DNA of 64,000 nt from Actinoallomurus sp963850195 (GTDB lineage: Bacteria > Actinomycetota > Actinomycetes > Streptosporangiales > Streptosporangiaceae), in NCBI GenBank assembly GCA_963850195.1, contig CAWKKD010000005.1:2418001-2482000 (forward strand), read 5' to 3'. Shown in pieces: positions 15,980 through 23,624 of this stretch (the first letter of the stretch is position 1; each line of letters opens with the position of its first letter). The notes under the pieces are model-generated. The model was not told the origin of the DNA, did no database searches, and worked only from the letters and a program-made list of their open reading frames with translations. The position numbers and the translations under genes were made by a program.

Positions 15980-16594
15980 TCAGCGGGGAAATGCCTGCCG
16001 AGCGTTCGCCCGCCATCGGGACACGAGGCCCCCGGGTACATCCTCCGTGGTGAGCGCGTAACAGATGTGGTCACGCCAGGCCCCGTCGATGTGCAAATGC
16101 CGCTGGCGCACACCTTCTTCGCGAAACCCGAGTTTTTCGACGACGCGGCGGCTGGCGGTGTTCTCGGGACGGATGTTCGCCTCGACGCGGTGCAGCCCGA
16201 CGTTGAAGAAGCAGTGGTCTACGGCGAGCGCCACGGCCGTGGGCATCACGCCGCGGCCCGCGACGGTCTTGTCGACCCAGTAGCCGATCTGCGCGGACCG
16301 CGCGGAGCCCCAGACGATCGCGCCGATCGTGAGCTGACCGGCGAACTCGCCGTCGTAGGTGACGACCCACGGCAGCGCGAGTCCCTGGCGTGCCTCACGG
16401 CGCATCGTCTGGACCATGCCGAGGTAGGGCCCGATGCCGGTGCGGAACAGCGGCGTCTCGGGGTTGCTCGGCTCCCAGGGGCGCAGCCATTCGGCGTTGC
16501 GAGTGCGTACGTCCCTCCAGGTCGAGGCATCTCTCAGCCTCAGAGGGCGAAGTCCGACCGGGTCCTCGGCCAGCGTGACCGGCCAACCCCGCAT
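15980..16594 (-). CDS. rimJ: RimJ-type ribosomal-protein N-acetyltransferase
   Basis: 204 residues from the ATG at 16594, chosen because GGAGGGG lies 8 nt upstream; a GTG at 16603 is less well placed. The RimJ/RimL GNAT pattern is clear: VGLRPLRLRDASTW, QIGYWVDKTVAGRGVMPTAV (acetyl-CoA loop), GLHRVEANIRPENTASRRVV and KLGFREEGVRQRHLHIDGAW. It acetylates N-terminal alanine, probably of ribosomal protein S5. Its neighbours match the conserved actinobacterial order. Confidence 0.88.
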   Translation of the reverse strand: MRGWPVTLAEDPVGLRPLRLRDASTWRDVRTRNAEWLRPWEPSNPETPLFRTGIGPYLGMVQTMRREARQGLALPWVVTYDGEFAGQLTIGAIVWGSARSAQIGYWVDKTVAGRGVMPTAVALAVDHCFFNVGLHRVEANIRPENTASRRVVEKLGFREEGVRQRHLHIDGAWRDHICYALTTEDVPGGLVSRWRANARQAFPR

Positions 16595-16656
16595 GCGTTC
16601 CACCCCTCCATGATTCCCCCTGGATCCGCGCGGCGCCATCCTGGAAGCGGTGAGGT

Positions 16657-17139
16657 TCAGAACGTTCGGGGGTGGTCACCGCCGCGGATCTGGTCGACCG
16701 CGTGGATGAGGACGCCGGCGAGGACGTCCATGCCGTCGCGTACGCCGCCCTTCGAGCCGGGCAGGTTGACGATCAGGGTGTGCCCGGCGACGCCTGCGAG
16801 GCCGCGGGAGAGGATCGCGGTGGGAACCTTGTCGCGTCCGGCGAGCCGGATGGCCTCGGCGATCCCCGGCACCTCGTACGTGATGACGCGGCGGGTCATC
16901 TCGGGTGTGCGGTCGGTGGGCGAGAGCCCGGTGCCGCCGCTGGTGACGACGGCGTCGTAGCCCTCGGCGACGGCCTCGCGCAGGACCTCCTCGACGCGCT
17001 CGCCGTCGGGGATCACCACCGGCCCGGAGACGTCGCAGCCCAGGTCCCGCAGCCGCGAGACGAGCACGGGGCCCGAGGTGTCCTCGTAGACGCCGGCCGA
17101 GGCCCGGTTAGACACGGTGACGGCCAGGGCCCTGATCAT
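16657..17139 (-). CDS. mog: Molybdopterin adenylyltransferase (MogA/MoaB family)
   Basis: 160 residues. VTVSNRASAGVYEDTSGPVL, then DAVVTSGGTGLSPTDRTPEMT (the TSGGTG loop and catalytic Asp) and NLPGSKGGVRDGM are the molybdopterin-binding motifs. The enzyme activates molybdopterin with ATP before Mo insertion by MoeA. The ATG overlaps the moaC stop (ATGA). Confidence 0.93.
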   Translation of the reverse strand: MIRALAVTVSNRASAGVYEDTSGPVLVSRLRDLGCDVSGPVVIPDGERVEEVLREAVAEGYDAVVTSGGTGLSPTDRTPEMTRRVITYEVPGIAEAIRLAGRDKVPTAILSRGLAGVAGHTLIVNLPGSKGGVRDGMDVLAGVLIHAVDQIRGGDHPRTF

Positions 17140-17618
17140 GCGTCCTCCGCGGGGCGTCGCCAGAGGCCGGTCTTGCCGCCGGTCTTCTCCTCGACGCGTA
17201 CGCCGGTGACGGTCGCGCACGGGTCGACGGCCTTGACCATGTCGATCAGCGCGAGGGCGGCGACGGACACGCAGGTCAGCGCCTCCATCTCGACGCCCGT
17301 ACGGTCGGCCGTACGTACCTGGGCGGCGATGGACACACCGGTCTCGGTGACCGTGAGGTCGACCACCACGCCGTGGATGGCGATCGGGTGGCAGAGCGGT
17401 ACGAGGTCGGGCGTGCGCTTGGCGGCCTGGATGCCCGCGATGCGCGCGACGGCGAGCGCGTCGCCCTTGGGCACGTCGCCGGCCCGCAGCGCGGCGACGC
17501 ACTCGGGCGAGAGGCGTACGAAGCCGGTCGCGGTCGCCGTACGGGCCGTGACGTCCTTGCCGGACACGTCGACCATGCGGGCCGCGCCGGACGCGTCGAG
17601 GTGGCTGAACTCGCTCAC
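17136..17618 (-). CDS. moaC: Cyclic pyranopterin monophosphate synthase
   Basis: 160 residues. Signature stretches MVDVSGKDVTARTATATGFV, KRTPDLVPLCHPIAI and GVEMEALTCVSVAALALIDM-VKAVD with the catalytic His, Glu-Met-Glu and Lys residues. It rearranges the MoaA product into cPMP in molybdenum cofactor synthesis. The GTG start overlaps the moeA stop. No moaA lies in the window, so the pathway is completed elsewhere. Confidence 0.95.
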   Translation of the reverse strand: MSEFSHLDASGAARMVDVSGKDVTARTATATGFVRLSPECVAALRAGDVPKGDALAVARIAGIQAAKRTPDLVPLCHPIAIHGVVVDLTVTETGVSIAAQVRTADRTGVEMEALTCVSVAALALIDMVKAVDPCATVTGVRVEEKTGGKTGLWRRPAEDA

Positions 17619-18823
17619 GGCAGCGTCAGCACCCCGACCTGGTCGCCGGCGGCCAGCTCCGTGACGTCGTCGGGCACGACGATCAGGCAGTTGGACGAGG
17701 CGAGCGCGAACACGTGGTGGGAGCCCTGCGCCTCCGCGGGCGTCACGTGGTACTCGGCGTCGCGGTATTCGAGCGCGCCGCGCAAGTAGTGCCGCAGGTC
17801 CGCCGGCGACCTGACGGGCTCAATGAGCCGCGCCACGACCGTGGGCACCGGGTCCGGCGGCAGGCCCTGCAGGGCGCGCAGCGCGGGCCGTACGAACACC
17901 TGGAAGGACACGTAGGCGCTGACCGGATTGCCCGGCAGGGTGAACACCGGCGTGCGGCCGTCGAGCATGCCGAAGCCCTGCGGCTTGCCGGGCCGCATCG
18001 CGACCTTGTCGAAGCTCATGGTGCCGAGCCCGGACAGCACCTCCTTGACGACGTCGCGCGCGCCCATGCTGACCCCGCCCGAGGTGACCACCAGGTCGGC
18101 GAAGCCGAGCTGTTCCTCGATGGTGTCCAGGACGCGGCGCGGGTCGTCGTCGACGACGCCCTGCCGGAATCCGACGGCGCCCGCCTCGGTGGCGGCGGCG
18201 GTCAGCGCGTAGCCGTTGGAGTCCCAGATCTGGCCGGGTCCGACCGTGCGGCCCGGATCGACCAGCTCGCTGCCGGTCGACAGGACGACGACGCGCGGCC
18301 TCGGGCGTACGAGGACACGGGCCCGGCCGACGGCGGCGAGCATGCCGATCTGGGCGGCGCCGAGCCGGGTGCCCTCACGGAGCACGGTCTGGCCGGAGGT
18401 GACGTCCTCGCCGCTGCGGCGGATGTACTTCCCCGCCTGGGTGGAGCCACGGATCACGACCTTCACCGCGCCGCCGTCGGTCCACTCGACCGGGATGATC
18501 GCGTCGGCACCGGCCGGCACCGGCGCGCCCGTCATGATGCGGGCGCACAGGCCGGCGCGGATGCCGTGGGCGTCGGCGTCGCCCGCCGCGATGTCGCCGA
18601 CCACCGACAGCGTGACCGGCGACGACTCGGACGCACCGGCGACGTCGTCGGCCCGTACGGCGTAACCGTCCATCGCGGAGTTGTCGAACTGCGGCAGGTC
18701 GACGGAGGACGTGATGTCCTCGGCCAGTACGGTGCCGCCGGCCTCGAGGAGCACGACGTCGAGCGGCGGCAGCGGACGGACCGCGGCCAGGACCTCGCTC
18801 AGATGCCGATCAACTGTCTTCAT
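17615..18823 (-). CDS. moeA: Molybdopterin molybdotransferase (MoeA / gephyrin-like Glp)
   Basis: 402 residues. LPQFDNSAMDGYAVRADDV, RIMTGAPVPAGADAIIPVEW, STGSELVDPG and VTSGGVSMGARDVVKE, together with KPQGFGMLDGRTPVFTLPGNPVSA, are the hallmarks of MoeA domains I-III; domain IV is the C-terminal beta barrel. It inserts molybdate into adenylylated molybdopterin. In actinobacteria Glp was also reported to bind the SepF divisome, which is notable given sepX three genes away. It overlaps galU by 14 nt. Confidence 0.94.
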   Translation of the reverse strand: MKTVDRHLSEVLAAVRPLPPLDVVLLEAGGTVLAEDITSSVDLPQFDNSAMDGYAVRADDVAGASESSPVTLSVVGDIAAGDADAHGIRAGLCARIMTGAPVPAGADAIIPVEWTDGGAVKVVIRGSTQAGKYIRRSGEDVTSGQTVLREGTRLGAAQIGMLAAVGRARVLVRPRPRVVVLSTGSELVDPGRTVGPGQIWDSNGYALTAAATEAGAVGFRQGVVDDDPRRVLDTIEEQLGFADLVVTSGGVSMGARDVVKEVLSGLGTMSFDKVAMRPGKPQGFGMLDGRTPVFTLPGNPVSAYVSFQVFVRPALRALQGLPPDPVPTVVARLIEPVRSPADLRHYLRGALEYRDAEYHVTPAEAQGSHHVFALASSNCLIVVPDDVTELAAGDQVGVLTLP

Positions 18824-19721
18824 CGTGCTTCGCCACGAAGTCGCGGAGCCACGGCAGGAACTCGGCCGCGAGGTCGGGGCGGTCGGCGGCGAACTGGACG
18901 ACGGTGCGCAGGTAGTCGAGCTTGTTGCCGGTGTCGTAGCGCCGCCCGCGGAACAGCACGCCGTGCACGGGGCCGCCCTGGGACGGGTCGCGCTGGGCGA
19001 GCGTCATCAGGGCGTCGGTGAGCTGGATCTCGCCGCCGCGGCCCGGCGGGGTGTGCTCCAGGACGTCGAACACGGCCGGGTCGCAGACGTAGCGGCCGAT
19101 CACGATCCAGCGGCTGGGCGCCTCGCCCGGCACCGGCTTCTCCACCAGGTTCGTGACCTGGACCACGTCGTCCTCGTCGGTGGGCTCGATCGCGGCGCAG
19201 CCGTAGAGCGACACCTGCTCGGGCTCGACCTCCATCAGCGCGACGACGCTGCCGCCGAACCGCTCGCGTACCTCGAGCATGCGGCGCAGCAGCGGGTCGC
19301 GCGCGTCGATGAGGTCGTCGCCGAGGAGTACGGCGAACGGCTCGTCCCCGACGTGCTGGCGCGCGCAGTGAACGGCGTGGCCGAGGCCCTTCGGCTCGCC
19401 CTGGCGCACGTAGTGGACGATGGCCAGCTCGCTGGACTCGCGTACGGCGGCGAGGCGCTCGGGGTCGTCCTTGGCCCGCAGCGCCTCCTCCAGCTCGTAG
19501 GCCCGGTCGAAGTGGTCCTCGATCGGGCGCTTGCCACGCCCGGTGATCAGGAGTACGTCGTCGAGACCGGCCCCGACGGCCTCCTCGACGACGTATTGGA
19601 TCGCCGGCTTGTCGACGATCGGCAACATTTCCTTCGGGGTCGCCTTCGTGGCGGGCAGGAAGCGCGTTCCAAGGCCGGCCGCGGGGACGACCGCCTTGGT
19701 TACGGGAACGTGGTCGGCCAT
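18810..19721 (-). CDS. galU: UTP--glucose-1-phosphate uridylyltransferase
   Basis: 303 residues. The nucleotidyltransferase start VPAAGLGTRFLPATKATPKE (G-x-G-T-R), IVDKPAIQYVVEEAV, LLGDDLI and GEIQLTDAL are diagnostic of GalU. It makes UDP-glucose for glycan and trehalose synthesis. It is first in the galU-moeA-moaC-mog series, which runs leftward with coupled overlaps. Confidence 0.95.
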   Translation of the reverse strand: MADHVPVTKAVVPAAGLGTRFLPATKATPKEMLPIVDKPAIQYVVEEAVGAGLDDVLLITGRGKRPIEDHFDRAYELEEALRAKDDPERLAAVRESSELAIVHYVRQGEPKGLGHAVHCARQHVGDEPFAVLLGDDLIDARDPLLRRMLEVRERFGGSVVALMEVEPEQVSLYGCAAIEPTDEDDVVQVTNLVEKPVPGEAPSRWIVIGRYVCDPAVFDVLEHTPPGRGGEIQLTDALMTLAQRDPSQGGPVHGVLFRGRRYDTGNKLDYLRTVVQFAADRPDLAAEFLPWLRDFVAKHDEDS

Positions 19722-19825
19722 GGGAAGACCCTAGCCTCCGGTCAGGAGTGGGCTGCGGACCGAGCCCGTTTCGAGCGCCGGATGTTCATGACGGTTTCAG
19801 TCCGTCATCACGCGAGAATGGACCC

Positions 19826-20413
19826 GTGTCTGACATCGGCGAGGACAAGGGCGCGCTGCGCGCCGAGACGATGGCCGCCCGCGCCCGGATGAGCGAGGAC
19901 GAGCGGGCCGCCGCGGCACGTCAGGTACGCGACGGCGTGCTCACGCTGCCCGAGGCGGAGATGGCCGGCACGGTCGCCGCCTACGTCTCGATCGGCACCG
20001 AGCCCGGCACCCACGGCCTGCTGTTCGCGATGTGGAAGCGCGGGACGTACGTGATCGTGCCGCGACTACTGCCGGGCGGCGACCTCGACTGGGCCTCCTA
20101 CGAGGGCCCCGACTCGCTCCGCGAGGGCCGCTTCGGCCTTCTCGAGCCCACCGAGGCCCCGCGCGGCGTCGACGCGGTCCGCGGGGCCGACCTGGTGATC
20201 GTGCCCGCCCTGGCCGTCCACCGCACGACCGGCGTACGCCTGGGGCGCGGCGGCGGCTCCTACGACCGGGTGCTGGCACGCCTGGATCCGGGCATCTTGA
20301 CCATCGCGCCGGTGTACGACTCCGAGGTCGTCGAGACCCTGTCCGCCGAGCCGCACGACCGGCCGGTACGCGCGGTCGTCACGCCCTCGCGTGGCGTCAC
20401 CCGCCTCGGCTGA
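19826..20413 (+). CDS. 5-formyltetrahydrofolate cyclo-ligase
   Basis: 195 residues from the GTG at 19826. VAAYVSIGTEPGTHGLL, DLVIVPALAVHRTTGVRLGRGGGSYDR (the G-R-G-x-G-Y-Y/S-D ATP site) and ARLDPGILTIAP are typical. It converts folinic acid to 5,10-methenyl-THF using ATP. No clear ribosome site is present and GAGAAT at 19814-19819 could be a -10 element, so translation may be leaderless. It is divergent from galU. Confidence 0.9.
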   Translation: MSDIGEDKGALRAETMAARARMSEDERAAAARQVRDGVLTLPEAEMAGTVAAYVSIGTEPGTHGLLFAMWKRGTYVIVPRLLPGGDLDWASYEGPDSLREGRFGLLEPTEAPRGVDAVRGADLVIVPALAVHRTTGVRLGRGGGSYDRVLARLDPGILTIAPVYDSEVVETLSAEPHDRPVRAVVTPSRGVTRLG

Positions 20414-20437
20414 CCCCTCACAACGGAGGACCACGGA

Positions 20438-21415
20438 ATGACCGGAACCTGGCGACTGCTGGCCTTGCTCCCCCTCGGTGAGGATGTGATTCGTCACATC
20501 TTCGGCCCATTGGGCATTGAGATCGCCGTACCGGCGAGCCGCGACCGCGAATCCCTGCACAAGGCGCTCGCGGACGCGGACCTCGTGATCGGCGATTTCA
20601 CCGGCGAGCTCGCGGTCGACGCCGCGGCCGTCGCGGCGGCGCCGCACCTGGCGCTCGTCCAGATGCCTTCCGTCGGCGTGGACTCCTGCGACGTCGACGC
20701 GCTGACCGCCGCGGGCGTGCCCCTGGCCAACACGGCCGGGGCGAACTCCCGCTCGGTGGCCGAGTGGGCGCTGGCCGCCGCGCTGGACCTGACCCGGCGC
20801 CTCACCTGGTCGGACCGCCGGATGCGCGAGGGCGGCTGGCCGCAGCTCGACGCCGCCGCGCTCGGCGCCGACGAGCTGTGCAACCGCCGCGTGGGCGTGC
20901 TGGGCATGGGTTCGATCGGCGCGGAGGCCGCCCGCCTGTTCGGGGCGCTCGGCTGCGAGGTCGCGTACTGGTCGCGCACCCGCCGGGAGACCGGGGTGTT
21001 CAAGGAGATCGACGAGCTGATCGCCGGCTCCGACATCCTCGTCGTGTGCCTGCCGCTGACCGACGAGACGCGCGGGCTGCTGGGCGCCGAGCGGCTCGCG
21101 CTCCTGCCGGACGGGGCGATGCTGGTCAACGTCGCGCGCGGCGGGATCGCGCCGGACGACGACGTGCTCGCGGCGCTCGAGAGCGGCCGGCTGGCCGGTG
21201 CCGCCCTCGACGTGTACGAGCGTGAGCCGCTGCCCGCCGACCACCCGTTCCGCGCTCACGACAACGTCCTGCTGTCGCCGCACTCGGCGGGCGCGACCCG
21301 CCAGTCGCAGCTCAACATCGTCGGCGCGGTCGTGGACAACATCCGGGCCGTGGTCGAGGAACGCCCGGTACGTAACGTGGTCAACGGCATGGAACCGCTG
21401 GTCAGGCGCCGCTAG
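20438..21415 (+). CDS. D-2-hydroxyacid dehydrogenase (NAD-dependent)
   Basis: 325 residues. The NAD fold has GVLGMGSIG (G-x-G-x-x-G), and the catalytic set is Arg in LVNVARGGI, Glu in ALDVYEREPLP and His in LSPHSAG. SVAEWALAAALDLTRR precedes the NAD domain, as in phosphoglycerate and hydroxypyruvate reductases. The substrate is unknown. GGAGG precedes the ATG. The TAG stop lies inside the terminal repeat of the MITE-like element that follows. Confidence 0.92.
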   Translation: MTGTWRLLALLPLGEDVIRHIFGPLGIEIAVPASRDRESLHKALADADLVIGDFTGELAVDAAAVAAAPHLALVQMPSVGVDSCDVDALTAAGVPLANTAGANSRSVAEWALAAALDLTRRLTWSDRRMREGGWPQLDAAALGADELCNRRVGVLGMGSIGAEAARLFGALGCEVAYWSRTRRETGVFKEIDELIAGSDILVVCLPLTDETRGLLGAERLALLPDGAMLVNVARGGIAPDDDVLAALESGRLAGAALDVYEREPLPADHPFRAHDNVLLSPHSAGATRQSQLNIVGAVVDNIRAVVEERPVRNVVNGMEPLVRRR

Positions 21416-21579
21416 GGCGTGTCCGGTGGATCTTGGCCGTCGCGAGCGGCGGTCCAGGTGGATGCCTTGCAGGGCGGAGGAGGGAGTCGACCCGGTGTCG
21501 GTCGGCGACCGACGACAACGCGGCGAGGCGCCGCCTGGGCGCCGTGTAGCAGGCTGAAGATCCACCGGACATGCCCTAG
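21412..21579. mobile_element. 168-bp MITE-like element with terminal inverted repeats
   Basis: The outer 23 bp (21412-21434 and 21557-21579) are inverted copies with one mismatch, both ending in CTAG, which is either a 4-bp target duplication or part of the repeat. The inside has no open frame that resembles a transposase. The left repeat supplies the stop codon of the upstream dehydrogenase gene. Two related hairpins occur at 23547 and 51763. Confidence 0.75.
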
Positions 21580-21620
21580 GCACCGCGGAAACCGGGCAGA
21601 TCAACGAGCGGGGGTGGCAG

Positions 21621-23102
21621 GTGAGGCTCGACCTGTGGCTGCTGCTCGGCTCGATCGTGATCATCACGGCCATCATCGCGGTGCGCGTCGCGCACCGCAG
21701 CGGCCTGCCCAGCCTGCTGCTGTACCTCGCGCTCGGGCTGCTGCTCGGCGAGTCGGGGCCGTTCGGCATCCAGTTCGATGATCCACTCCTGGCGGAGACG
21801 CTCGGGCTGGCGGCGCTGGTCCTGATCCTGGCCGAGGGCGGGCTCACCACCCGGTGGCCCGACGTACGCGGGAGCGTGCCGGTCGCGATCTCGCTGGCCA
21901 CGCTGGGCACCGCGGTCAGCATCGGGGTGGTCGCCGCGGCGGCGCACTGGCTGCTCGGCCTCGACTGGCGGCTCGCCGCCCTGCTGGGCTCGGTGCTGGC
22001 CTCGACGGACGCCGCGGCGGTGTTCTCGGTCCTGCGGCGGCTGCCGCTGCCGACGCGCCTGTCCGGCATGCTCGAGGCCGAGTCGGGGTTCAACGACGCC
22101 CCGGTGGTCATCCTGGTCGTCGCGCTGAGCGCACCGCACCAGCCGAGCGCCCTGCTGATGGCCGGGCAGCTCGTCTACGAGCTCGTCGTCGGCGCCGCGG
22201 TCGGCCTCCTCCTCGGCTGGCTGGGCGCGTGGGCGCTGCGGCGGATCGCGCTGCCCGCCTCGGGCCTGTACCCGATCGCCGTGATGGCGCTGACCGTCTG
22301 CGCGTACGGCGCGGCGGCGACGCTGCTGGCCAGCGGGTTCCTCGCCACGTACGTCTGCGCGCTCCTGCTCGGCAACAGCCCGCTGCCGCACCGTCCGGCC
22401 ACCCGCGGGTTCGCCGAGGGTCTGGCGTGGCTGGCCCAGATCGGGCTGTTCATCATGCTCGGGCTGCTGGCCTCGCCGTCCGAGCTCGGCCCGCAGGTCG
22501 TGCCCGCGCTGGTGATCGGCTTCGTGCTCGCGCTGGCGGCCCGGCCGCTGTCGGTGCTGGTCTCCACGGCCTTCTTCCGGCTGGGATGGCGGGAGAGCGC
22601 CTTCCTGTCGTGGGCGGGCCTGCGCGGAGCGGTGCCGATCGTGTTGACCACCGTCGCGATGGCCGCCGGCGTACGCGGCTCGTCGGCCCTGTTCGCGCAG
22701 GTGTTCATCATCGTCGTGGTCTTCACCCTGCTCCAGGGGCCCACGCTGCCGTGGCTCGCGCGCCTTCTGCGGGTGACCGCGCCCGAGCGGTCACGGGACA
22801 TCGACGTGGAGGCCGCGCCGCTGGAGGAGCTCCACGCGGACCTGCTGTCCATCCGGATCCCGCCGGACTCCCGCCTGGACGGCGTGGAGATCTTCGAGCT
22901 GCGGTTGCCGGAGGGTGCGGCGATCACCCTGATCGTTCGCGATGGTCACAGCTTCGTGCCGGGCCCCGACACCCGGTTGCAGACCGGCGACAAGCTGCTG
23001 GTGGTGACGACGAGCGCGGCCCGCGGGGAGAGCGAGCGCCGCTTGCGCGCCATCAGTCGTCGCGGCAAGCTGGCCGGTTGGTACGGCGAGCGCGGGGAGT
23101 GA
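21621..23102 (+). CDS. CPA1-type cation/proton antiporter with C-terminal TrkA-C domain
   Basis: 493 residues. About 12-13 membrane helices run from residue 5 to 385. STDAAAVFSVLRRLPLPTRL and LEAESGFNDAP carry the ion-binding acidic and ND residues of NhaP/CPA1 exchangers. A cytosolic RCK-C-like domain follows (about 400-475: LRLPEGAAITLIVRDG, LQTGDKLLVVTT). It resembles NhaP2/CvrA K+/H+ antiporters. A GTG start at 21621 follows GGGGGTGGCAG. Confidence 0.92.
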   Translation: MRLDLWLLLGSIVIITAIIAVRVAHRSGLPSLLLYLALGLLLGESGPFGIQFDDPLLAETLGLAALVLILAEGGLTTRWPDVRGSVPVAISLATLGTAVSIGVVAAAAHWLLGLDWRLAALLGSVLASTDAAAVFSVLRRLPLPTRLSGMLEAESGFNDAPVVILVVALSAPHQPSALLMAGQLVYELVVGAAVGLLLGWLGAWALRRIALPASGLYPIAVMALTVCAYGAAATLLASGFLATYVCALLLGNSPLPHRPATRGFAEGLAWLAQIGLFIMLGLLASPSELGPQVVPALVIGFVLALAARPLSVLVSTAFFRLGWRESAFLSWAGLRGAVPIVLTTVAMAAGVRGSSALFAQVFIIVVVFTLLQGPTLPWLARLLRVTAPERSRDIDVEAAPLEELHADLLSIRIPPDSRLDGVEIFELRLPEGAAITLIVRDGHSFVPGPDTRLQTGDKLLVVTTSAARGESERRLRAISRRGKLAGWYGERGE

Positions 23103-23197
23103 CGCCTCGACGGAGCGTCTTCCCGCGGGCGGTACCATTGGCAGTCAACAGGTGAGAGTGCCAGTCCAACGGTGGTCTGTGCAGCAAGGAGGAGCTC

Positions 23198-23542
23198 GTG
23201 CCGACGTATCAGTACAGCTGCACCGAATGTGGTGAGCCGCTGGAGGTCGTGCAGAAGTTCAGCGACCCCTCGCTGACCGAGTGCCCTTCGTGTAGCGGAC
23301 GCCTGCGCAAGGTGTTCTCCGCGGCCGCCATCGTGTTCCGCGGCTCGGGTTTCTACCACACCGACAGCCGTAAGGGCTCGGGTGCGAAGACCCCCTCGTC
23401 GACGGAGCCCGCCAAGAAGGACGACTCCAAGACCGAGGTGAAGAAGGAGTCCTCCTCGAGTTCGTCGGACTCCTCCTCCAGCACGAAGTCGTCGGAGTCC
23501 TCGAGCAGCAGTAAGTCCTCCTCCTCCGAGAAGGTCGCCTGA
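23198..23542 (+). CDS. FmdB-family zinc-ribbon protein with Ser/Lys-rich tail
   Basis: 114 residues. The N-terminal zinc ribbon has MPTYQYSCTECG and LTECPSCSGRLRKVFS (C8, C11, C29, C32), then VFRGSGFYHTDSR. From about residue 62 the tail is nearly all Ser, Lys, Glu and Thr, low-complexity and probably disordered. AAGGAGGAG precedes the GTG. FmdB proteins are thought to be regulatory or metal-related; the function is not established. Confidence 0.9.
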   Translation: MPTYQYSCTECGEPLEVVQKFSDPSLTECPSCSGRLRKVFSAAAIVFRGSGFYHTDSRKGSGAKTPSSTEPAKKDDSKTEVKKESSSSSSDSSSSTKSSESSSSSKSSSSEKVA

Positions 23543-23546
23543 TCCA

Positions 23547-23565
23547 GGGCGTGTAAGACACGCCC
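23547..23565. terminator. Hairpin after fmdB
   Basis: GGGCGTGT-AAG-ACACGCCC, an 8-bp stem, starts 5 bp after the stop. It shares GGGCGTGT with the ends of the MITE-like element at 21412. Confidence 0.6.
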
Positions 23566-23580
23566 CGGCCGCGACGCTGC

Positions 23581-23618
23581 GAGCGGTCCGCCAGGCCCTG
23601 GGGCCTGCCGGACCGCTC
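23581..23618. terminator. Long bidirectional terminator between fmdB and the MMPL gene
   Basis: GAGCGGTCCG (23581-23590) pairs with 23609-23618, and after one mismatch CAGGCCC pairs with GGGCCTG around a 2-nt loop, giving 17 base pairs. It sits just beyond the stop of the convergent MMPL gene. Confidence 0.8.
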
Positions 23619-23624
23619 GATGGG

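Noticed and set aside
20066..22111. A 681-codon reverse open frame
   Set aside because: Antisense to the hydroxyacid dehydrogenase and antiporter genes, with His/Arg/Gly-biased composition typical of shadow frames.
23440..23542. Ser-rich tail of the FmdB protein as a frameshift artefact
   Set aside because: The frame, codon third-position GC and stop followed directly by a terminator support a real low-complexity tail.
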